42,486 nt of DNA from Phycisphaerae bacterium (GCA_017993835.1 JAGOLX010000024.1:39309-81794); one strand, 5' to 3'. Positions 17,145 to 25,360 are shown, numbered from the stretch's first letter. Notes: a model not told the origin generated them from the letters alone. Numbers and translations are program-made.

Positions 17145-17861
17145 ATGGCAGCGGAATCACCGCGGTGCTTTCGGGGTTTCTCCCGCAAGACGTTCAGCTT
17201 CCTCCGGGACCTGAAACGCAACAACGACAAGGCATGGTTCACCGCGCATCGAGCGGTCTACGAGGAGCACGTCCTGCAGCCCTTGCGGGACCTCGTCACC
17301 GACGTCTCGGACTTCATGCTGGGGATCGACTTGTCGTTCGAGGTCGCGCCCGCGGTGGGCAAGACCATCTCGCGGATCTACCGCGACACGCGATTCTCCA
17401 AGGACAAATCCCCCTTCCACGACTGCGCGTGGATCGTCTTCAAGCGGTCGGGCAAGGACTGGGCCCGCTACGTCCCCGCCTATTTCCTGGAGATCGCCGC
17501 TAAATCCTACCGTTACGGCCTGGGCTTCTACGATGCCGCCCCCGACCTGATGGCCCGCTTCCGCCAGCAGATCGACGACAACCCCGAGTCGTTCTTCAAA
17601 GCCGTCGGCTGGTTCGACAAGCAGAAGGTCTTCACTCTGGAGGGCCAGCGGTACAAGCGTCCCGTTGGCCAGGACAAGCCCGAACCGATCCGCACCTGGT
17701 ACGGCTGCAAGAGCTTCTATCTGACCAGCGAGCACAAGATCGACGACGCGATCCTCTCGCCCAAGTTCGCCGACCAGCTCATGGACCACTTCGGCCTGGC
17801 CACTCCGCTCTACCGCTACATCCATCGCATCGTCGCCCAAGTCCTCGCCGAACGACGCTGA
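17145..17861 (+). CDS. DUF2461 (TIGR02453-type) protein
   Basis: This 238-residue cytoplasmic protein shows the DUF2461 pattern: FRGFSRKTFSFLRDLKRNNDKAWF at the N terminus, then RIYRDTRFSKDKSPF, the YFLEI strand and GLGFYDAAPDLMARFRQQI, ending in LATPLYRYIHRI. The family is widespread and has no assigned biochemical activity. GAGGATGGGG upstream of the ATG at 17145 supports this start; a longer reading frame begins at TTG 17058 but adds residues unlike the family. Downstream, after 30 bases, begin the repeats that bracket the GxxExxY gene. Confidence 0.88.
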   Translation: MAAESPRCFRGFSRKTFSFLRDLKRNNDKAWFTAHRAVYEEHVLQPLRDLVTDVSDFMLGIDLSFEVAPAVGKTISRIYRDTRFSKDKSPFHDCAWIVFKRSGKDWARYVPAYFLEIAAKSYRYGLGFYDAAPDLMARFRQQIDDNPESFFKAVGWFDKQKVFTLEGQRYKRPVGQDKPEPIRTWYGCKSFYLTSEHKIDDAILSPKFADQLMDHFGLATPLYRYIHRIVAQVLAERR

Positions 17862-17894
17862 TGCAGGACAGAATCTCCAGATAGCAGGATCATC

Positions 17895-17920
17895 TCACGC
17901 AGAGCCGCAGGGACGCAGAG
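17895..17920. repeat. GCAGAG-type repeat, left flank of the GxxExxY gene
   Basis: This 26-base sequence, opening TCACGCAGAGCCGCAG, is identical to 18358-18383. The two copies are in direct orientation and bracket the GxxExxY gene. Related degenerate units occur at about 40081-40106 and 42316-42350. Confidence 0.85.
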
Positions 17921-17922
17921 GA

Positions 17923-18306
17923 TCATTCTTCGAGGCCATTGACGATTCGTTCGATGCCGTTCTTCATCAGAGCTTCGCCGAAGTTGAGGAGATAGCCGAG
18001 CTTCAGGCCGGTCAGACGCAGGTAGGTATGGACCTGCTTCTCGTGAGCTTTCGTCGTCTTCTCCACGCTCTTGAGTTCCAGAATGACTTTGCCGTCGAGG
18101 ACCATGTCGGCGCGGAAGCCTTCCTCGAATCGGATGCCTCGGTACTCGATGGCGACAGGCATCTGCCTCTGTACGGTCAGACCCCTTCGCTCCAGGGCGT
18201 CGGCCAGGCACACCTCATAGACGAACTCCAGCAGTCCCGGGCCGAGTTCCCGATGCAGCGAGATCGACTCCTCAATCACGATGGTCCCGATCTCATTCTC
18301 TGTCAT
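17923..18306 (-). CDS. GxxExxY family protein
   Basis: This is a 127-residue protein with the GxxExxY signature in LGPGLLEFVYE (about residues 22-32), followed by LERRGLTVQRQ, FRADMVLDGKVILELKSVE and TYLRLTGLKLGYLLNFG. The D...ELK arrangement resembles the PD-(D/E)XK nuclease fold, which is the inferred relationship of this family. Its physiological role is not established. The ATG at 18306 has GGAGG 8 bases upstream; a GTG at 18315 is an alternative. The gene sits between two identical 26-base repeats, a context that suggests spread as a cassette. Confidence 0.9.
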   Translation of the reverse strand: MTENEIGTIVIEESISLHRELGPGLLEFVYEVCLADALERRGLTVQRQMPVAIEYRGIRFEEGFRADMVLDGKVILELKSVEKTTKAHEKQVHTYLRLTGLKLGYLLNFGEALMKNGIERIVNGLEE

Positions 18307-18357
18307 TCTCAGCACCTCCGCATGATGCCTATTGAAGACCTGTTTCGACGTTCTTTT

Positions 18358-18383
18358 TCACGCAGAGCCGCAGGGACGCAGAG
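18358..18383. repeat. GCAGAG-type repeat, right flank of the GxxExxY gene
   Basis: This is the direct second copy of 17895-17920, upstream of the GxxExxY start. A third, degenerate copy in inverted orientation follows at 18421-18445 (reverse complement opens TCACGCGGAGACGCAG), so the right side carries an inverted pair. Confidence 0.85.
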
Positions 18384-18469
18384 GGTCAAGAGACCTCCTC
18401 GATGTTCTCTTCCCTCATTCTCAGCGTCTCTGCGTCTCCGCGTGATATCTCTTTCAGTTGAATCGGTTC

Positions 18470-18565
18470 TCACCCCTGCGTGGCCCCCTCCACGATCCGG
18501 ATCTCCTCCTCCATCAGGCCGTACAACTCGTACACCAGCCGGTCGATCTCCGCATCCGTCGCCAT
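18470..18565 (-). pseudogene. Remnant resembling the C terminus of a DNA methyltransferase-type protein
   Basis: The reverse strand encodes a 31-residue stub from the ATG at 18565, with EIDRLVYELYGL followed by EEIRIVEG before a stop. This DxEIDxLVYxLYGLTxEEIxIVEG pattern is the usual last stretch of large Type IIG/BREX-like adenine methyltransferases. In the same frame LARFQH precedes the ATG, then a stop. The rest of the gene is absent; the isochorismatase gene ends at 18585. It looks like debris of a deleted restriction or defence gene next to repeats. Support is one short motif only. Confidence 0.5.
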
Positions 18566-18584
18566 GTGCTGGAAACGGGCGAGA

Positions 18585-19124
18585 CTATTTCACCAGCTTG
18601 GCGATCTCGCGGAAGCGCGGGTGTTCGGAGGTCGCGAGCAACTCGAACAAGACCATCTCCGTGCTGCCGATGCCGGCCCCTTCGTCGGACAGGCGCGTCA
18701 GCGCGAGCTGCTTGTTCTGCTCGGTCCGCGACGAGATCGCGTCGGCGACGACCGTGACATCGAGCCCTTCCTCCATCAGGTCCATCGCGGTCTGGTAGAC
18801 GCAGACGTGGGTCTCGATACCGCACAGAAGGACCTGCTCCCGGTCGAGCACGTTGAGCAAGTCAGCGAATTCCTCCTGACCCCAGCAACTGAAGCTGGCC
18901 TTGTCGATGGGCTCCTGGCCCGTCAGAAGCTCAGCGATCTCCGGCACGGTCGGCCCGAGCGACTCGGGGACCTGCTGGCACCACAGGATGGGGATCTCGA
19001 GGATCTTCGCCCCCTGGATCAGGATACGAATGTTCTTGAAGAGAGATTCCTTGTCCGTCATCGACTGGGCGAGCTTGCCCTGCACATCGATGACGACCAG
19101 ACAGCAGTTCTGGATATCGAGCAT
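18585..19124 (-). CDS. Isochorismatase-family hydrolase
   Basis: This is a 179-residue cysteine hydrolase of the nicotinamidase/isochorismatase superfamily. The catalytic triad can be placed as Asp in VVIDVQGKLA, Lys in PIDKASFSCW and Cys in GIETHVCVYQTAMDL. TVVADAISSRTEQNKQLAL is the usual block following it. The single-domain length and HVCV context match the YcaC-like and other stand-alone members, so the substrate is unknown. It is the last gene on the reverse strand below the sigma/anti-sigma pair, 127 bases from it, and may be separately transcribed. Confidence 0.9.
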   Translation of the reverse strand: MLDIQNCCLVVIDVQGKLAQSMTDKESLFKNIRILIQGAKILEIPILWCQQVPESLGPTVPEIAELLTGQEPIDKASFSCWGQEEFADLLNVLDREQVLLCGIETHVCVYQTAMDLMEEGLDVTVVADAISSRTEQNKQLALTRLSDEGAGIGSTEMVLFELLATSEHPRFREIAKLVK

Positions 19125-19251
19125 TCCTCTGCCTTTCCACAGTGAAGGAGTTCTGCCCGACGCAGGATTCGGCCTGCTTCAGGCGCGACGAATGCCCAGA
19201 GAATAACAAGACTGAAGAAAAAGAGGAAGCGCATCCGTGCGCTACATCCAG

Positions 19252-20259
19252 TCACCGTGTGGTACGAAGGAGGACGATTGTCAAACTGGCCTGGGCCGAT
19301 CCTTGAACAGGTGTGTGTGTGGCATTATTCGGTCGCTCGGGTCCAGTCAGCTTCGGCATGGGGATAGCGTCCATCGCCCAGAGGCCGCCCGAGTCGTCGG
19401 CAATCGGCGGCAAATCGCCGCCGGGGGCGTTCCGCATCACGCGATTCATGACCGCGTATGTTGCCGCCGTTTCGATCGAGGCTTCGGTGCTGTTGCGGTC
19501 CACGACGGCGACGATCTGTTCCGGCGTGACCGATTCGATAGTCACCGGAGTCGCACGGCCGTCAGGCGACTCGACAGACAACGCGGCCGAGTCAAAATCC
19601 TGCCAGACGCCGCCGAGCGACGCGATCAGGCGATTGACGCTGTCGCGGGTGCCGGCGACCCGGTAGACCCGCTGGTCGTCCGCGGTCCCGGTCTCGCTCA
19701 GATTCGTCAGGCCGCAAGTCTGGATCTCCCGCCTGACGAACGTGTCCGTCGATCCAAAGGCCGCGGTCCGCAGCTCCAGCCGGCCGGAGAAACCCGCATC
19801 GGCCATTGCGAGGGCAGGCGCCGCCCCCCCCAAGTCTTCCACCGCCGGCGGCAGCGGATTCGGCGCCGTCGCGACAAAGGGTCCTGAGCCCGGAACCGGC
19901 GCGACAACCTGGTAGACAACGACCCCAAGGGTCGCCAGCAGAGCGATCATGGCCGCCGCGGCTACGAGCTTGCGGAACACCAGATGCACGACGCCCGCGG
20001 TCCGCCGCGAGGAGACCGGGTGCTCCTGGAGGAGCGTCTTGCGCTCGAGCGTGTGCTTGATCTGTTCGAGCAGGTCGCCGGGGGCCTCGGCCGGGGGCAG
20101 CGAGCAGAACAGGGTTCTGCAATTCTGAAGCTGCCGCAGACGCCGGGCCACTGACGGATCGTGAGCCGCCATGCGCTGCACCTCCGTCCGCTGACGGGGG
20201 GACAGCTCCCCATCCATGAAACTGCTGAGCAGTTCATCGAGATTCGGGTTCGGCTTCAT
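19252..20259 (-). CDS. Anti-sigma factor-like membrane protein
   Basis: The 335-residue product has an N-terminal cytoplasmic helical domain (LDELLSSFMDGELSPRQRTEV...DPSVARRLRQL) like the anti-sigma domains that hold ECF factors. It lacks the HxxxCxxC zinc motif. A single membrane helix follows (LVAAAAMIALLATLGVVVYQVV, about residues 93-114, quoted in part), and then an extracytoplasmic domain of about 200 residues with no family I recognise. Its ATG overlaps the sigma-factor stop (ATGA), so the pair is translationally coupled. The inferred role is to sequester the sigma factor at the membrane until an envelope signal releases it. Confidence 0.83.
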   Translation of the reverse strand: MKPNPNLDELLSSFMDGELSPRQRTEVQRMAAHDPSVARRLRQLQNCRTLFCSLPPAEAPGDLLEQIKHTLERKTLLQEHPVSSRRTAGVVHLVFRKLVAAAAMIALLATLGVVVYQVVAPVPGSGPFVATAPNPLPPAVEDLGGAAPALAMADAGFSGRLELRTAAFGSTDTFVRREIQTCGLTNLSETGTADDQRVYRVAGTRDSVNRLIASLGGVWQDFDSAALSVESPDGRATPVTIESVTPEQIVAVVDRNSTEASIETAATYAVMNRVMRNAPGGDLPPIADDSGGLWAMDAIPMPKLTGPERPNNATHTPVQGSAQASLTIVLLRTTR

Positions 20260-20900
20260 TTCAGCATGGCCTCCAGTATCTCCCTGAGATTGCCCCGGGC
20301 CCGGCTGAGCCGGCTCCGGACGGTTCCGAGTTCGATATTCAGAACTTCGGCAATCTGGGCGTAATCCATCCCTTCGATGTCGCGGAGCACGACCACGGCC
20401 CGCTGGGGTTCTTCGAGCTGGAGCAGACACTTTCTGGCCAGTTCGCAGAGCTCCCGGCTCTGAGCCACGGTGGCCGGATCGACCGCCCGCTCGTCGCTGA
20501 GGCAGTCCCTCAACATCAGCGAGGTCGTTCCGTCCGGCTCCGTTTCTTCGGCATCCAGAGATCGAGCGGCCATTCGGCTGCTCCGCTGGCAGTGGTTCAA
20601 CGTCAGGTTCACCGCGATGCGAAACAGCCAGGTGTAGAAGCTGCTCTTGCCCTGGAACTTGTCAATACTCTCTATCACTTTGACAAACGCTTCCTGGACG
20701 AGTTCCGCCGCGTCGTCGGGATTTCCACACATTTTCAGGATGACGTTGTAGATGCGGTTCTGGTACTTGAGAATGAGCCGTTCCATGGCCGTCGTGTCGC
20801 CCATCTGCGACTGCTGGACGAGCACGGAGTCGTCAATATTGATATTCGCCGCTTTCAAGTACACCACGACCTCATCAGAACAGCCTGTCCACGAAAACAC
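20256..20900 (-). CDS. ECF-type RNA polymerase sigma factor
   Basis: This is a sigma-70 family extracytoplasmic-function factor. Region 2 is seen in MERLILKYQNRIYNVILKMCGNPDDAAELVQEAFVKV with FYTWLFRIAVNLTLNHCQR. After a linker comes region 4 with LEEPQRAVVVLRDIEGMDYAQIAEVLNIELGTVRSRLSRAR, the helix-turn-helix that reads the -35 box. The start is uncertain: GTG at 20900 overlaps the GGGAGG sequence itself, while a GTG at 20864 has GAGG 5 bases upstream. Either keeps all domains. It is coupled to the anti-sigma gene downstream. Confidence 0.93.
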   Translation of the reverse strand: MFSWTGCSDEVVVYLKAANINIDDSVLVQQSQMGDTTAMERLILKYQNRIYNVILKMCGNPDDAAELVQEAFVKVIESIDKFQGKSSFYTWLFRIAVNLTLNHCQRSSRMAARSLDAEETEPDGTTSLMLRDCLSDERAVDPATVAQSRELCELARKCLLQLEEPQRAVVVLRDIEGMDYAQIAEVLNIELGTVRSRLSRARGNLREILEAMLK

Positions 20901-21051
20901 CTCCCTTGCGACCGGAGATCACCAGCTTTGGGGGAGTCTATCATCGCAGATTCCGCGGTTGTGGTCAATGGAATTTGGCGTCCGTCGCAGGACAACTCGC
21001 CCACCAGCCTTGCGGCTATGTCCCTTCGTCGCGGGACGCCGATAAAACAAA

Positions 21052-21081
21052 AGGCTGGCGGTCCATTACGACCGTCAGCCT
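21052..21081 (-). terminator. Bidirectional-looking intrinsic terminator after the PilZ gene
   Basis: AGGCTGGCGGTC (21052-21063) and GACCGTCAGCCT (21070-21081) form a 12-bp stem with one mismatch and a 6-base loop. On the reverse strand the stem is followed by TTTTGTTTTATC, which suits termination of the PilZ transcript 80 bases after its stop. On the forward strand CGATC then TTTTT also follows. Confidence 0.8.
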
Positions 21082-21160
21082 CGATCTTTTTCATTGCCCC
21101 GTGTGTGCCGGCGCGCCGGTTGCGCCGCGAACGATTCAGGCCGGCCGACGCCCGTTCAGA

Positions 21161-21475
21161 TCACTCAAAGGCGATCCCCAGGCCGATGTTGGCGTCGTCC
21201 AGCGTGTGGCGACGATCCACACGGACGACGCGTCCCTTCTTGATCCGGGCGTACTGCCCCTTTTCCTCGGCAAGGGCATCGGTCCGCGGGAAATTCAATT
21301 CCACCACGCTGCCCTCGCGGACAGGCGTGCTCAGCGGAACCGTAATCAGAGCGCCGGTCTTGCTGACATTGGCGCTGCGACCGTTGAAGAAGCGGTCCGC
21401 CTCGGGCAGCCAGACGCTGACCGGCCACGAAAGATCCATCCTTCTTTCCTTACGCTGCTCTACCAAGGTTTCCAT
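21161..21475 (-). CDS. PilZ-domain protein
   Basis: This is a single-domain, 104-residue protein with the cyclic-di-GMP-binding signature of PilZ: RKERR (RxxxR type) at about residues 8-12 and NVSKTGA (D/NxSxxG type) at about residue 38. Beta-strand blocks GSVVELNFP and GRVVRVDRR, ending in IGLGIAFE, follow. It would act as a c-di-GMP receptor, possibly controlling motility or surface polysaccharide. The ATG at 21475 has GGAGG 8 bases upstream; longer frames exist but add non-conserved residues. It is a stand-alone transcription unit ending at the hairpin at 21052-21081. Confidence 0.9.
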   Translation of the reverse strand: METLVEQRKERRMDLSWPVSVWLPEADRFFNGRSANVSKTGALITVPLSTPVREGSVVELNFPRTDALAEEKGQYARIKKGRVVRVDRRHTLDDANIGLGIAFE

Positions 21476-21642
21476 GTCATGAACCTCCATTGCACCTGGA
21501 ACCATCGACGGAACAGTCATCGACATGGATAACATGGGAGCTTTACAGAATTTAGCGAATATGCCGACTAGTCCGGCATTTTCCCTGAATGATCTCGCAC
21601 CGCATCGACCTCCGTCGAGATTATCGGTCATACGGAGGTCTC

Positions 21643-22827
21643 GTGTGCAAGAACGTTCTTCGACAACTCTTGCGACGCGAGACCCTTTCGGGTATCGTTC
21701 CATCCATGGCAGCACGAGTCATCGGAATCAATGGCCAGCAGGGAGATCTGGATCGCATCAAGGAAGCGGCACGGATCGTCGAGGACGGCGGCCTGGTCGC
21801 CTTTCCTACGGAGACGGTCTACGGCATCGCCTGTCGAGTCCATCCCGCCGCCCTGGCGAAACTGGATCGCATCAAGGGTCGGGACGCGAGCAAGCACTAC
21901 ACCGTGCACATCGGACAGATCGACGAGTACCGCAAGTACGTGCAGGGAATCGGGATACAGACCGAGAAGCTCATCCGGCGCGCGTGGCCGGGCCCGTTGA
22001 CTCTCGTGTTCCACCCGGCGCCCGCGCAGATCGCGGAACACAGGAATCGCCTCGGCTGCGACGTCGCCGACACGATCTACAAGGACGGCTCGGTCGGCAT
22101 ACGCTGTCCGGACCACCCTGTCGCGTCGCTGCTGCTGCGTCTGGTGGACGCGCCGGTGATCGCGCCCAGCGCCAATCGGGCGGGCAAACCCCCCGCTGCC
22201 GAAGCCGCCGGTGTCGTCGCCGAGTTGAGCGACGACCTGGACGTCATCCTGGACGGCGGCGCCTGCAAGCTCGGCAAGAGCAGCACCGTCGCGACGGTCG
22301 GACACGACGGCATCCAGGTGCTGCGGGATGGTGCATACTCGATCGCGGACCTCACGAAGGGGTCCACGATCACATTCCTGTTCGTCTGCACGGGCAACAC
22401 GTGTCGCAGTGCGATGGCGGAAGGCTTGTTCCGCAAACACCTGGCGGAAAAACTGGGCTGCGACATTGACGCCCTGAAGAAACGGGGCTATAACGTCCTC
22501 TCAGCAGGCACGATGAATATGGCTGGTGTTCCCGCCAGCGTCGAAGCCGTGGCGGCTTGTGCGCTGCAGGGAGTGGACATAGGCAGTCATGTGAGCCGGC
22601 CTTTGACCCGATCTCTCATCGACGCCAGTGACTACATCTTCTGCATGACGCGGGCGCACTGTGAGCAGGTCATCTACCTGTCGCCAGAGGCGGAAGGGAA
22701 CTGTCACCTCCTCGTCCCCGGCGGCGAGGTTCCTGACCCCATAGGTCAGCCGCAGGAGTACTTCAACAAGTGCGCCGCCCTAATCGAAGCGGCCGTGAAA
22801 GCAAGAATAAGTGAGCTCGCATTATGA
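21643..22827 (+). CDS. Fusion: Sua5/YwlC threonylcarbamoyl-AMP synthase + low-molecular-weight phosphatase
   Basis: This is a two-domain protein of about 394 residues. Domain 1 (about 25-235) is Sua5/TsaC: GGLVAFPTETVYGIACRV, KGRDASKHYTVHI, WPGPLTLVF, GIRCPDHP and APSANRAGKPPAAEA. It makes the threonylcarbamoyl-AMP used for tRNA t6A37. Domain 2 (from about 243) is a low-molecular-weight phosphatase with P-loop CTGNTCRS (Cys at about 249) and the general-acid block DPIGQPQEYF. A Thr before the second P-loop Cys matches the protein-arginine phosphatase YwlE rather than tyrosine phosphatases (Ile). Start GTG 21643 has GGAGG upstream; ATG 21589 and ATG 21706 are alternatives. The stop overlaps rpiB as ATGA. 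Confidence 0.9.
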   Translation: MCKNVLRQLLRRETLSGIVPSMAARVIGINGQQGDLDRIKEAARIVEDGGLVAFPTETVYGIACRVHPAALAKLDRIKGRDASKHYTVHIGQIDEYRKYVQGIGIQTEKLIRRAWPGPLTLVFHPAPAQIAEHRNRLGCDVADTIYKDGSVGIRCPDHPVASLLLRLVDAPVIAPSANRAGKPPAAEAAGVVAELSDDLDVILDGGACKLGKSSTVATVGHDGIQVLRDGAYSIADLTKGSTITFLFVCTGNTCRSAMAEGLFRKHLAEKLGCDIDALKKRGYNVLSAGTMNMAGVPASVEAVAACALQGVDIGSHVSRPLTRSLIDASDYIFCMTRAHCEQVIYLSPEAEGNCHLLVPGGEVPDPIGQPQEYFNKCAALIEAAVKARISELAL

Positions 22828-23291
22828 GAGTAGCAGTGGGAAGCGACCACCGGGGTTACGACGCCAAACAGTTGATCAAGGCCATCGTGGGCCAGATGGG
22901 ACACGAGTGCATTGACGTCGGGACCGAGAACGCGACGCCGGTCGACTATCCCGACCTGGCCTACGTGGCCGCCAAGACCGTGTCGGACAAACAGGCCGAC
23001 AGGGCCATCCTGATCTGCGCCACGGGCCTGGGTATGAGCATCGCCGCCAACAAGGTGCGAGGGATCCGGGCGGCTCTGTGCCACGACGAACTCAGCGCGA
23101 GGATCGCGCGGGACCACAACGACACGAACGTCCTGTGCCTCTCGGGGGACCAGATCGGCGAGGTGCTGCTCCGCAGGATCGTCGAGGCCTGGATGACCAC
23201 GGAATTCAGCGGCGGCCGTCATCAGCGACGGGTCAACAAGATCGCTGCCATCGAGGAAGGCCGCGATCCGCGGGAGATCTCGAACGGGTAG
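22824..23291 (+). CDS. rpiB: Ribose-5-phosphate isomerase B
   Basis: RpiB interconverts ribose-5-phosphate and ribulose-5-phosphate in the pentose phosphate pathway. The 155-residue protein has VAVGSDHRGYDAKQLI, DYPDLAYVAA, the CATGLGMSIAANKVRGIRAAL block with the active-site cysteine, and HNDTNVLCLSG. All are typical of RpiB/LacAB. The ATG overlaps the stop of the Sua5-phosphatase gene by four bases. A hairpin GTCCCGC/GCGGGAT at 23304-23325 lies between it and the convergent lipoprotein gene but lacks a T-run. Confidence 0.95.
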   Translation: MRVAVGSDHRGYDAKQLIKAIVGQMGHECIDVGTENATPVDYPDLAYVAAKTVSDKQADRAILICATGLGMSIAANKVRGIRAALCHDELSARIARDHNDTNVLCLSGDQIGEVLLRRIVEAWMTTEFSGGRHQRRVNKIAAIEEGRDPREISNG

Positions 23292-23342
23292 CGTTCACAT
23301 GGGTCCCGCAAAGGAGAGCGGGATGCCCTCGCCGCCGCAGGT

Positions 23343-23981
23343 CTACTCCAGCTTCTGTTGCAGTTGATCCAGCACAGACCGCACCGACTTGATCTGCTCC
23401 TGCAGCTCGATCATCTGCTGCGTCTGGGCCTTGAGCCGGTCGCTGAGCAGATCGACCTTCGACTGGGCGGTCTTGGCGTCTTCCATCGCCGCATTCCGCG
23501 CCTTGGTCAGGGTCGCCACCTGTTTCTCCAGCATGCCTCGCGTGTCGATCAGGCCGGAAACCATCTTCTGGAGATCGTCCCGCGATTTCACCAGCTCTTC
23601 CACGCGCTGCTGGAGCTGACCGCCGGAGGTGGTCAACTGCTCGACCTTGGCCGCCAGATCGCCGCGAGCCTTGTCGAGATCGCTGACCCTGGCTTCCAGG
23701 CCGGTGCGGGCCGTCGTCAGACCCTCCACCTGCTTTCGAAGGTCTTCCTCGGCCTTCCTGGAATCCGCCAGTCCCGATTCGGCGTTCTTCAGCGAGGCTT
23801 GCAGCTTCGTCACGTCGCCCTGGAGATCGGTCTTTTCCCGCTGGCTCTTGTCGAGCGCCGTCCGGAGCTGCTTGATCTGGGCATTCGCTTCCGCCTGCTC
23901 CTTGGCGGACCCGTTGCACCCGCCGCCGGCCAGCAGACAGATCGCCGCACCGATGCCAGCGATCATGAACCATCTGTTCAT
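23343..23981 (-). CDS. Coiled-coil lipoprotein
   Basis: This 212-residue protein has a lipoprotein signal peptide ending in LLAGGGC and then an almost uninterrupted heptad-patterned coiled coil. It is rich in Lys, Gln, Glu and Leu (for example LRTALDKSQREKTDLQGDV and RVSDLDKARGDLAAKVEQL). No enzymatic motif is present. Such proteins are usually structural or act as spacers in the periplasm; no specific role can be assigned. GGAAAGGAGG upstream of the ATG at 23981 fixes the start, although the frame stays open much further upstream. It lies downstream of accA in the same direction, 106 bases away. Confidence 0.82.
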   Translation of the reverse strand: MNRWFMIAGIGAAICLLAGGGCNGSAKEQAEANAQIKQLRTALDKSQREKTDLQGDVTKLQASLKNAESGLADSRKAEEDLRKQVEGLTTARTGLEARVSDLDKARGDLAAKVEQLTTSGGQLQQRVEELVKSRDDLQKMVSGLIDTRGMLEKQVATLTKARNAAMEDAKTAQSKVDLLSDRLKAQTQQMIELQEQIKSVRSVLDQLQQKLE

Positions 23982-24087
23982 CAATCCACTCCTCCTTTCC
24001 ATCACATGCACTGCATCGCGAACGACCGTTCCTCCCGGCGCGGGGTCCGCCGCTTCCCGTCTCGGCCCGGTCTCATTCGCCTTTTCA

Positions 24088-25161
24088 TCACACCCTGGCG
24101 GGAGAAGAGCCCCGCTGTGTTCCTGCCGTTCGGCCCGTGCTGACGATTCGCATCCCGGACTTCCCGCCCGCCCGCACCCCGTGGTCCGTCCCGACAGACC
24201 GCCACTTGCGATAGCGACTCTCGACCAGATCGCGGATGGACATCCGCTGCAGTTGGGACAGCACCTGGGCAATATAGGATTCCACGTTGTACACAGTGTC
24301 GTGGACGTTGCGGTGGGCGCCGCCGACGGGCTCGGCGATGATCTCGTCGACGAGTCCCAGCTTGTGCAGGTCCTTGCTGGTCAGCTTCAAGGCTTGGGCC
24401 GCGTCCGGCGCCTGTGACCCGTCGCGCCAGAGAATGGCCGCACAGCCCTCCGGCGAGATCACCGAGTAGTACGCGAACTCGAGCATGGCCAGGCGGTCGC
24501 CGACGGCAATGCCCAGGGCCCCGCCGGAACCCCCTTCCCCAATGCACACACAGACGATCGGCACTTTCAGACGTGACATCTCGGTCAGGTTGACCGCAAT
24601 CGCCTGGGCCTGTCCGCGTTCCTCAGCGCCGATGCCCGGATAGGCCCCCGGCGTGTCGATCAGCGTCACAATCGGCAGGCCGAACTTCTCCGCGAACTTC
24701 ATCTTCGCCAGAGCCTTGCGATAGCCCTCCGGGTTCGGACACCCGAAGTTGCAGACGATCTTCTCCTTCGTGGTCTTGCCCTTGTTCTGCCCGACGACCA
24801 GCACCTTGTTCCGCGCGATCTGCCCAATGCCGGTGACGATGGCGCGGTCGTCGCCGAAGCAGCGATCCCCGTGCAACTCGCGGAAGTCCTTGACCATCAG
24901 GTTCAGGTAGTCCGTCAGGAGGGGTCTCTGGGGATGCCGGGCCACCTGGACCGTCTGCCACGCGGTCAGGCTCGAATAGACCCGCTTGAGTTCCGCGATC
25001 CGGTCGTTCTCGAGACGCCGGATCTCCACAGAGTAGTCGATCCCCTTCTTCATGCCAAGCTTGCGCAGCTCCTCCACCTGCCGTTCCAACTCGGCCACCT
25101 TCTGCTCGAAATCGAAGTATCCACCGCCTAGTCTACTACCTTCGGGCGCCATAGTCCTCAT
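24088..25161 (-). CDS. accA: Acetyl-CoA carboxylase carboxyltransferase subunit alpha
   Basis: AccA with AccD transfers the carboxyl group from biotin to acetyl-CoA, the first step of fatty acid synthesis. Signatures are FDFEQKVAELERQVEELR, VQVARHPQRPLLTDYL, FGDDRAIVTGIG, GCPNPEGYRKALAKMKFAEKF, TLIDTPGAYPGIGAEERGQ, IGEGGSGGALGIAVGD and YYSVISPEGCAAILWRD. The C terminus runs about 40 residues past the usual end with a basic, Gly-rich tail. ATG 25161 is chosen; ATG 25152 is equally possible. It is divergent from tyrA across about 240 bases. Confidence 0.95.
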   Translation of the reverse strand: MRTMAPEGSRLGGGYFDFEQKVAELERQVEELRKLGMKKGIDYSVEIRRLENDRIAELKRVYSSLTAWQTVQVARHPQRPLLTDYLNLMVKDFRELHGDRCFGDDRAIVTGIGQIARNKVLVVGQNKGKTTKEKIVCNFGCPNPEGYRKALAKMKFAEKFGLPIVTLIDTPGAYPGIGAEERGQAQAIAVNLTEMSRLKVPIVCVCIGEGGSGGALGIAVGDRLAMLEFAYYSVISPEGCAAILWRDGSQAPDAAQALKLTSKDLHKLGLVDEIIAEPVGGAHRNVHDTVYNVESYIAQVLSQLQRMSIRDLVESRYRKWRSVGTDHGVRAGGKSGMRIVSTGRTAGTQRGSSPARV

Positions 25162-25333
25162 TCGACCCACTCGATACGTGGGCGCAACCAGTCCTTCTGT
25201 CAGCCAGACACCTTGTCGTGTATACAAAAAACCGGCCGCTCACTCGCGGCACTGAGGTCCTTGTCGCCGATTCCTTCGGCTGCTCTGTAGAACTCCAATT
25301 TAGCATTTGCCCACGCCAAATGAAAGAAAAAAA

Positions 25334-25360
25334 TTGACAGCCGCGCGGAGCAACTATAGT
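25334..25360 (+). promoter_or_regulatory. Probable promoter for the tyrA-purL-purQ run
   Basis: TTGACA (25334-25339) is followed after 15 bases by TATAGT (25355-25360), 45 bases upstream of the chosen tyrA start. The spacer is short for an optimal sigma-70 promoter. Confidence 0.5.
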
